A stretch of 18,381 nucleotides of DNA from Pseudomonadota bacterium (GTDB lineage Bacteria; Pseudomonadota; Alphaproteobacteria; Sphingomonadales; Sphingomonadaceae): positions 1 through 18,381 of the forward strand of contig JAFAGN010000117.1 in assembly GCA_023422695.1 (NCBI GenBank). Direction: 5' to 3'. The stretch's first letter is position 1. Every line of letters begins with the position of its first letter. A model generated the notes under the pieces. The model ran no database searches and was not told the origin of the DNA. It worked only from the letters and a program-made list of their open reading frames with translations. This document shows, in pieces, positions 14,435-18,381 of the stretch. Made by a program: the position numbers and the translations under genes.

Positions 14435-14582
14435 CGCGGTTACCGTCGGTCTCGGCATCGCGGCGTTGCTGCCACTGCGCACGCGGGCTGACCTCGCGGT
14501 CGAGATCGTCGCGGTGCAGTAGGCGCCACAACGCGATCGCCATCAGGACGTGCGTCAGGCCAATGGAAAAATTGTCGACCAT
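14427..14582 (-). CDS. 51-residue protein overlapping the O-glycosylation ligase start
   Basis: An ATG at 14582 opens a frame ending in TGA at 14427-14429. It begins MVDNFSIGLTHVLMAIALWR and continues LLHRDDLDRE (21-30) into a charged tail. Residues 5-22 form one possible short membrane helix, and the following HRDDLDRE is cytoplasmic or interfacial in character. It overlaps the ligase start by 8 bp (ATGCGTGA), a typical coupling arrangement. It fills what would otherwise be an unexplained gap before the divergent glycosyltransferase. I believe similar small proteins precede this ligase in other sphingomonads, but cannot verify this. Function unknown; a small partner of the ligase is a reasonable guess. 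Confidence 0.65.
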   Translation of the reverse strand: MVDNFSIGLTHVLMAIALWRLLHRDDLDREVSPRAQWQQRRDAETDGNRDA

Positions 14583-14648
14583 AGAGGATGCCGCCTAGGC
14601 TATCTGGGTTGACGCGGCGTTAAGCCTTGTCTGCCAGAGACCGCCACA

Positions 14649-15857
14649 ATGACCCGAATATTGCACGTTCTCGATCATAGCCTGCCGACGCACAGCGGCT
14701 ACACCTTTCGCACCCGCGCGCTGATGAAGGCGCAGGTGGCCAAGGGGTGGGATGTCGCCGGGGTCACCGGGGTGCGCCACCCCGAACCCGGACCCGACGG
14801 CGAAACCGTCGACGGGCTGACCTTTTACCGCACGCCGCCGATCGCGCCTGCGATGCCGGTGATCAACGAATGGCGCGAAATCGATGCGCTGGCCCGGCGG
14901 GTCGAGGCACTGGCGCGGGAATGGAAACCCGATGTGCTGCACGCGCACTCGCCGGTGCTCGACGGCCTCGCCGCGCTGCGCGTCGGCAAACGGCTCGGTA
15001 TCCCGGTGATCTACGAAATTCGCGCTTTCTGGGAGGACGCGTCGGTCGGCAACGGCACCGGGCGCGAGGGCAGTCTGCGCTATCGGCTCACCAAACAGCT
15101 CGAAACGCACGCAGTGCGATCGGTCGATGCGGTGGCGGTGATCTGCGAAGGGCTGCGCGGCGACCTGATCGCGCGCGGCATTGATCCTGCCAAAATCACC
15201 GTATCGCCGAACGGTGTCGACCTCGATCTGTTCGGCGATCCGCCGCCGCGCGACGATGTTTTGGCCGAAACGCTCGGGATCGCCGCCGACGATGCGGTGA
15301 TCGGCTATATCGGCAGCTTCTACGACTATGAAGGGATCGACGACCTGATCGCCGCGATGCCCGCGCTCGTCGCGGCGCAGCCCAAAGCGCAGCTGCTGCT
15401 GGTCGGCGGCGGCCCGATGGAAGCGGTGCTGAAGGCGCAGGCGGCGGCGTCGCCCGCCGCGGCGCAGATCCATTTCGTCGGCCGCGTCCCGCACGATCAG
15501 GTGGAGCGCTATTATTCGCTGATCGATATTCTCGCCTATCCGCGCAAGAAAATGCGGCTCACCGACCTCGTCACCCCGCTGAAGCCCTTGGAAGCGATGG
15601 CGCAGGGCAAGCTGGTCGCGGCGTCGGATGTGGGCGGCCACCGCGAATTGATCGAGGATGGTCAGACCGGGACATTGTTCGCGCCCGACAGCCCTTCGGC
15701 GATCGCCGATGCGCTCTCGAAGCTGCTGGACAATCGCTCGATGTGGGCGGAACGCAGGCGGATCGCGCGTATTTTCGTCGAAACCCATCGTAACTGGTCA
15801 TCAAACATTTTACGTTACGAGCCGGTTTACCAGCAATTGCTGCGCCACAGCGCTTGA
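14649..15857 (+). CDS. GT4-type glycosyltransferase, exosortase A system-associated
   Basis: A 402-residue GT-B fold glycosyltransferase. It begins MTRILHVLDHSLPTHSGYTF (1-20), the signature of the XrtA/PEP-CTERM-associated glycosyltransferase family (TIGR04063, from memory). Other motifs are LHAHSPVLDGLAAL, SPNGVDLDLF, and the donor-binding EX7E region TPLKPLEAMAQGKLVAASD near 310-328. It transfers a nucleotide-sugar-derived residue during exopolysaccharide or glycan assembly at the inner face of the membrane. It is divergent from the ligase pair by 66 bp, so the two units may share control. The ribosome binding site is weak. Confidence 0.9.
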   Translation: MTRILHVLDHSLPTHSGYTFRTRALMKAQVAKGWDVAGVTGVRHPEPGPDGETVDGLTFYRTPPIAPAMPVINEWREIDALARRVEALAREWKPDVLHAHSPVLDGLAALRVGKRLGIPVIYEIRAFWEDASVGNGTGREGSLRYRLTKQLETHAVRSVDAVAVICEGLRGDLIARGIDPAKITVSPNGVDLDLFGDPPPRDDVLAETLGIAADDAVIGYIGSFYDYEGIDDLIAAMPALVAAQPKAQLLLVGGGPMEAVLKAQAAASPAAAQIHFVGRVPHDQVERYYSLIDILAYPRKKMRLTDLVTPLKPLEAMAQGKLVAASDVGGHRELIEDGQTGTLFAPDSPSAIADALSKLLDNRSMWAERRRIARIFVETHRNWSSNILRYEPVYQQLLRHSA

Positions 15858-15915
15858 GCATATTGCCCAAAACGACGATATTTTGGCCGGAACGGGCCGT
15901 ACGGAACTGAACGAT

Positions 15916-16761
15916 ATGGACGACAGCAGCGACAACTCCGGCCACGGCAAGGCAAGCGCGCTCCTCCGCACGCTGCGCCCCGCTATGCCCGCGGTGATCG
16001 GCGCCGCGGCGCTGACCTTCCTGTTCGCCGCCGTCATGCCGATGTCCTGGGTCGCCGGGATCGCCTGGAACCTTTATCTTGATCGGCTGTCCGATTATTT
16101 TGTCCCGCCGGTCGGCAATGCCGCACGGCTGGTGCTTGCGCTCGGCATGGCGGCGATCGCCTCGCTGATTGCCGGGCTGGTCGCGCTGCTGATCGCCGAG
16201 CCCGAAGCCGCGGGCCTGTCCTCGCTGCGCGGGCGCTTCCGCCGCGAAGCCACTGCCGACGCCGACGAAGACAGCGACACCTTCTGGACGCGCCGCCGCC
16301 GCGTCGATTTGCATCCCGATGATCCGGTGCGCCCGCCGATCCGGGCCGGCCGCGATCTGCCCGCGGGCGGGCTGGGTCCATTGACCGCCGATAGCGACGC
16401 TGCCGATCACAGCGCCGAAGCCGATCTGTGGCTGGACGAATTTGCCGAGCAGAATGCGGACGAACTGGTGTTGGCCGATCTGGCGCCCGAGGAACCCGCG
16501 GAGGGCGAGGAGCCGTGGCTGCAGCCTGCCGAAATGACCGCGCCGCGGCGCTCGGTCCCGATCGACAATTCGCTCGGCGCCATGGTCGCGCGGCTCGAAG
16601 CCGGCCTTGCGGCGCGCCGCCAGGCGCCCGATGGCGCAGCGGGAACGGCAGCGCTTGCCGCCCCCGACGGCAGCACGGCCCCCGACGAACCCGAAGTCGA
16701 TTTCGCGCTCGAAGCCGCGCTCAGCACCCTGCAACGGATGACGCGCCAGTCGGTGGGTTAG
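15916..16761 (+). CDS. Two-TM protein with a long acidic cytoplasmic tail
   Basis: A 281-residue protein I do not recognise by family. Two hydrophobic segments (AVIGAAALTFLFAAVMPM at 26-43, LVLALGMAAIASLIAGLV at 72-89) form a hairpin. They are followed by about 190 residues rich in Asp, Glu, Ala and Pro, likely disordered. Two helical stretches recur near the end, SLGAMVARLEAGLAARRQ (219-236) and FALEAALSTLQRM (263-275), which may be interaction motifs. The ATG at 15916 is chosen because it lies 58 bp after the glycosyltransferase stop; the longer open frame would overlap that gene. It is probably co-transcribed with the glycosyltransferase. Confidence 0.75.
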   Translation: MDDSSDNSGHGKASALLRTLRPAMPAVIGAAALTFLFAAVMPMSWVAGIAWNLYLDRLSDYFVPPVGNAARLVLALGMAAIASLIAGLVALLIAEPEAAGLSSLRGRFRREATADADEDSDTFWTRRRRVDLHPDDPVRPPIRAGRDLPAGGLGPLTADSDAADHSAEADLWLDEFAEQNADELVLADLAPEEPAEGEEPWLQPAEMTAPRRSVPIDNSLGAMVARLEAGLAARRQAPDGAAGTAALAAPDGSTAPDEPEVDFALEAALSTLQRMTRQSVG

Positions 16762-16783
16762 GGCTGCGCACGGCCCATATGCG

Positions 16784-16873
16784 CCGTTCGTGCTGACCTT
16801 GTCGAAGCATCGTTTTTCTTCCGGCAGCGTCAAAAGAAAAACACAGCCCTTCGACACGCTCAGGGCGAACGGC
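16784..16873. repeat. Imperfect palindromic intergenic repeat (REP-like)
   Basis: The outer arms CCGTTCGTGCTGACCTTGTC (16784-16803, continuing GAAGCA) and the reverse complement of CCCTTCGACACGCTCAGGGC (16848-16867, continuing GAACGG) match imperfectly. Inside lies an exact 9-bp inverted repeat, GTTTTTCTT (16812-16820) and AAGAAAAAC (16834-16842). The whole could form a long hairpin. The outer words are a recurrent intergenic element in sphingomonads, as far as I recall. It occupies most of the 158-bp gap after the two-TM gene and may end its transcript. Confidence 0.65.
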
Positions 16874-16919
16874 TTCGGCGTGTGGTGCCGATTTTGCGCA
16901 CAAGGCTCCATCGTCCCCC

Positions 16920-17243
16920 TCAATCCTCCACCGTCAGGATTTCGACCCGCACCGCACCCGGCACATCACCGCATTCCACGGTGATATCGGCGACGATATG
17001 GCCCGGCAGCGCCCACTCCGCCGCGGTCAGTTCGGCCTGCAACGCCGCACCCACCGCGCGGTTGTCCCCCGCCGCCAGCGCCGCCGCAAACAGGTGACGG
17101 GCACCGACAAAATTCGCGCTCGCCCACGGCCGGAATGTCGAGGTGCCGATCGTCAGCCCCGGCGGCAGGGCGCCAGCGAGCAGGTGGCGCAAACGGCGGT
17201 GGGGGCAGCCGGGGCGCGGCGGCAGGGCGGGCGACCAGCGCAT
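16920..17243 (-). CDS. Conserved-looking hypothetical protein
   Basis: A 107-residue protein starting MRWSPALPPRPGCPHRRL. It is basic at the N-terminus, then has a mixed alpha/beta pattern with RPWASANFVGARHLFAAAL and AEWALPGHIVADITVE, ending RVEILTVED. I do not recognise a named family, though the wording resembles small sphingomonad hypotheticals. Its ATG overlaps the stop of the upstream HTH-like gene in TGATG, so the pair is translationally coupled and shares the TAGGA-array promoter region. The open frame extends to 17363 but would overlap the upstream gene. Confidence 0.65.
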   Translation of the reverse strand: MRWSPALPPRPGCPHRRLRHLLAGALPPGLTIGTSTFRPWASANFVGARHLFAAALAAGDNRAVGAALQAELTAAEWALPGHIVADITVECGDVPGAVRVEILTVED

Positions 17244-17506
17244 CACGCTTGCACCCCCGTTTCGCGCTGGCGCGATGCCCGGGTTCGGCGGTCTCCTTGC
17301 GGCGCCACCCGGCACGCATGACGCTCGGCGCGCCATATGTTCATGAAATGTTCCACACGGCAAATCAGCTGACGGCCGGGTTCGCGACCTCCGCGCAAGT
17401 CGCTCACCAGCTTCGGATCGCGCACTGCGGCGCGGCCGAACACGGTGGGCGGCATCGCTGATTCCTTCAAAAAGGCGTCGATCCGTTGCAACAACGTGCG
17501 CTCCAT
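17243..17506 (-). CDS. Small HTH-like protein divergent from the S24 repressor
   Basis: An 87-residue protein starting MERTLLQRIDAFLKESAMPP. Residues 4-55 have a repressor-like helix-turn-helix layout, with FGRAAVRDPKLVSDLRGG (23-40) resembling helices 2 and 3 of XRE-type domains. A basic tail follows (ERHACRVAPQGDRRTRASRQ). The start at 17506 is firm: GGGAGGA lies about 5 nt upstream, whereas the open frame to 17545 lacks a site. It is coupled (TGATG) to the 107-residue gene. The layout opposite an S24 repressor recalls a CI/Cro pair. DNA binding is inferred, not shown. Confidence 0.7.
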   Translation of the reverse strand: MERTLLQRIDAFLKESAMPPTVFGRAAVRDPKLVSDLRGGREPGRQLICRVEHFMNIWRAERHACRVAPQGDRRTRASRQRETGVQA

Positions 17507-17547
17507 AACTTCCTCCCTGACCGCGTCGACAACCGGGCGACTCACCC

Positions 17548-17622
17548 GATAGGATAATTCCTATCTGATGTTCGATTTCCTACTTGTCTAGGAAAAATCC
17601 GCTTGCTAGGAACGAAATAGGA
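17548..17622. promoter_or_regulatory. Array of six TAGGA/TCCTA half-sites (operator candidate)
   Basis: The divergent gap holds GATAGGATAATTCCTATC (17548-17565), an inverted repeat with perfect 7-bp arms and 4-bp spacer. It also holds TTTCCTA...TAGGAAA (17576-17595), with perfect 7-bp arms and 6-bp spacer. Two more TAGGA copies lie at 17607-17611 and 17618-17622, 11 bp apart. No such cluster is evident elsewhere in the window. It is most simply read as the operator of the adjacent S24 repressor and/or the small HTH protein. Confidence 0.65.
17584..17612 (+). promoter_or_regulatory. Possible promoter of the S24 repressor gene inside the operator array
   Basis: TTGTCT (17584-17589) and TAGGAA (17607-17612) have a 17-bp spacer, each four of six to consensus. 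The -10 overlaps a TAGGA half-site and the -35 abuts another, so a bound repressor would block it: autoregulation is expected. Confidence 0.4.
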
Positions 17623-17642
17623 AGGACTAGTGCATAGCTCCG

Positions 17643-18311
17643 ATGACGAATCATGTTGCCGATCCGCGCGCCGCGCTCGACCGCCTCTTGACCGACAAGG
17701 GCATCGACTATGCACGCCTGTCGCAGGTGATCGGGCGCAACCCCGCCTATATCCAGCAATATATCAAGCGCGGCTCGCCGCGGCGGCTCGCCGAACAGGA
17801 CCGCGCGCGGATCGCCGCCTATCTGGGGGTATCCGAAGCGCTGCTCGGCGGCCCGGTGCAGCGCGTCGCGACCCCGGCGCGTATGCGCGGCCCCGGAATG
17901 ATCCTCGTCCCCAAACTCGCGATCGGTGCGTCGGCGGGGGCAGGGACCAGCGTCGATGGCGAGCCGGTCGAGGGTGAGGTCGCGTTCGACCCCAAATGGC
18001 TGCGCGAGCTCGGCGCCGACCCGCGCGCGCTCAGCATCATTCGGGTCGAGGGCGATTCGATGGCACCGACGCTGAACGACGGCGACGACATCCTGGTCGA
18101 CGGCGGCGATGCCGCGGCGCGGCTGCGCGACGGCATCTATGTGCTGCGGATGGACGATGTGCTGATGGTCAAACGCATCGCGCGCGCGCCGGGGCCGGGC
18201 CGCATTTCGGTGATCAGCGACAATCCGCATTACCGCAGCTGGGATGACCTGCCGATGGCGTCGATCCAGTTGGTCGGGCGCGTGGTGTGGACCGGGCGGC
18301 GGGTGCGGTAG
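17643..18311 (+). CDS. S24-family self-cleaving repressor (LexA/CI-like)
   Basis: A 222-residue regulator. The N-terminal helix-turn-helix is at about 20-45 (IDYARLSQVIGRNPAYIQQY). A linker follows, with the likely autocleavage segment ASAGAG (96-101). The C-terminal LexA-type peptidase has nucleophile Ser139 in EGDSMAPTL (136-144) and general base Lys177 in LMVKRIA (174-180). The family uncouples DNA binding on DNA damage through RecA-stimulated self-cleavage. It is longer than typical LexA (about 200) and has an XRE-like rather than winged helix, closer to phage CI. No in-frame start precedes the ATG at 17643 usefully; AGGAAGGA lies 16 nt upstream, unusually far. It faces a small HTH gene across a TAGGA operator array. 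Confidence 0.9.
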   Translation: MTNHVADPRAALDRLLTDKGIDYARLSQVIGRNPAYIQQYIKRGSPRRLAEQDRARIAAYLGVSEALLGGPVQRVATPARMRGPGMILVPKLAIGASAGAGTSVDGEPVEGEVAFDPKWLRELGADPRALSIIRVEGDSMAPTLNDGDDILVDGGDAAARLRDGIYVLRMDDVLMVKRIARAPGPGRISVISDNPHYRSWDDLPMASIQLVGRVVWTGRRVR

Positions 18312-18324
18312 GAGCGCCCCTACT

Positions 18325-18352
18325 CCCGTTCGTGTCGAGCGAAGTCGAGAAA
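18325..18352. repeat. Sphingomonad-type intergenic repeat
   Basis: The sequence CCCGTTCGTGTCGAGCGAAG, continuing TCGAGAAA, contains an imperfect palindrome around TCGAGCGAAGTCGA. I recall this word as widespread between genes in Sphingomonadales. It follows the S24 gene by 13 bp and may contribute to transcript ends. The remaining bases to 18381 show no gene. Confidence 0.45.
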
Positions 18353-18381
18353 CCCCGCGGGCTAGGCACTGCGTCGAAAGG

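Noticed and set aside
13055..14491. 478-residue plus-strand frame opposite the O-glycosylation ligase
   Set aside because: Same composition artefact. The opposite frame has clear transmembrane segments and family motifs.
14595..15788. 397-residue minus-strand frame opposite the glycosyltransferase
   Set aside because: Antisense shadow rich in Arg, His and Asp. The glycosyltransferase motifs on the plus strand are intact.
15571..16923. 450-residue minus-strand frame spanning the two-TM gene and the intergenic repeat
   Set aside because: It crosses a palindromic repeat and two plus-strand genes, and has no recognisable domain.
17580..18230. Minus-strand frame opposite the S24 repressor
   Set aside because: It starts inside the repressor gene and ends in the operator array. 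The S24 catalytic dyad on the plus strand is decisive.
1..18381. tRNA, rRNA or CRISPR arrays
   Set aside because: I looked for cloverleaf-like GTTCGAnTC contexts, rRNA words and regularly spaced repeats and saw none. In particular no tRNA marks the junction near 6970 as an integration site.

Overview
The window looks like a chromosomal stretch of a GC-rich alphaproteobacterium of the Sphingomonadales (Sphingomonas/Sphingopyxis type). The evidence is two glycan genes of the exosortase A (XrtA/PEP-CTERM) accessory type, sphingomonad-style small hypotheticals, and intergenic repeats built on CCCTTCGACA...GGGCGAACGG and CGTTCGTGTCGAGCGAAGTCGAG, which I recall as common in these genomes. No database search was possible, so all names rest on motifs read by eye.

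Region 1 (1 to about 6970) is one end of an integrated mobilizable element with somewhat lower GC. It holds the end of an unknown gene, a short type IV prepilin-like gene with its own promoter, and an HTH gene divergent from a large serine recombinase. Two ParB/RepB-like genes follow, translationally coupled to the recombinase. Then come a small helical protein with an Rx4H motif (HEPN-like candidate) and, on the opposite strand, a relaxase, a MobC-like protein and a short ORF. No type IV secretion genes are visible, so the element is mobilizable, or its conjugation genes lie to the left.

Region 2 (about 6977 to 10690) is core-type metabolism. A VOC protein is divergent from a SoxR with an intact 4-Cys iron-sulfur motif, and a degenerate SoxR box lies between them. 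A strong terminator separates soxR from a convergent four-gene operon, transcribed leftwards: MaoC-type hydratase, thiolase, carboxymuconolactone-decarboxylase family protein, and ABM-type monooxygenase.

Region 3 (about 10780 to 16760) has a DNA topoisomerase IB followed by an MscS-type channel. Next are an exosortase A-associated O-glycosylation ligase preceded by an overlapping 51-residue ORF, a divergent GT4 glycosyltransferase of the same system, and a two-TM protein with a long acidic tail.

Region 4 (about 16780 to the end) has an imperfect palindromic repeat and two overlapping small leftward genes, the first with an HTH-like pattern. Divergent from them is an S24/LexA-type self-cleaving repressor. 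The 136 bp between them carries six TAGGA/TCCTA half-sites, two of the pairs forming perfect inverted repeats. It looks like a phage-type CI/Cro switch in a chromosomal setting.

The strongest leads are the recombinase-ParB-RepB trio, the TAGGA operator array with its divergent regulators, the overlapping 51-residue gene, and the HEPN-like protein.
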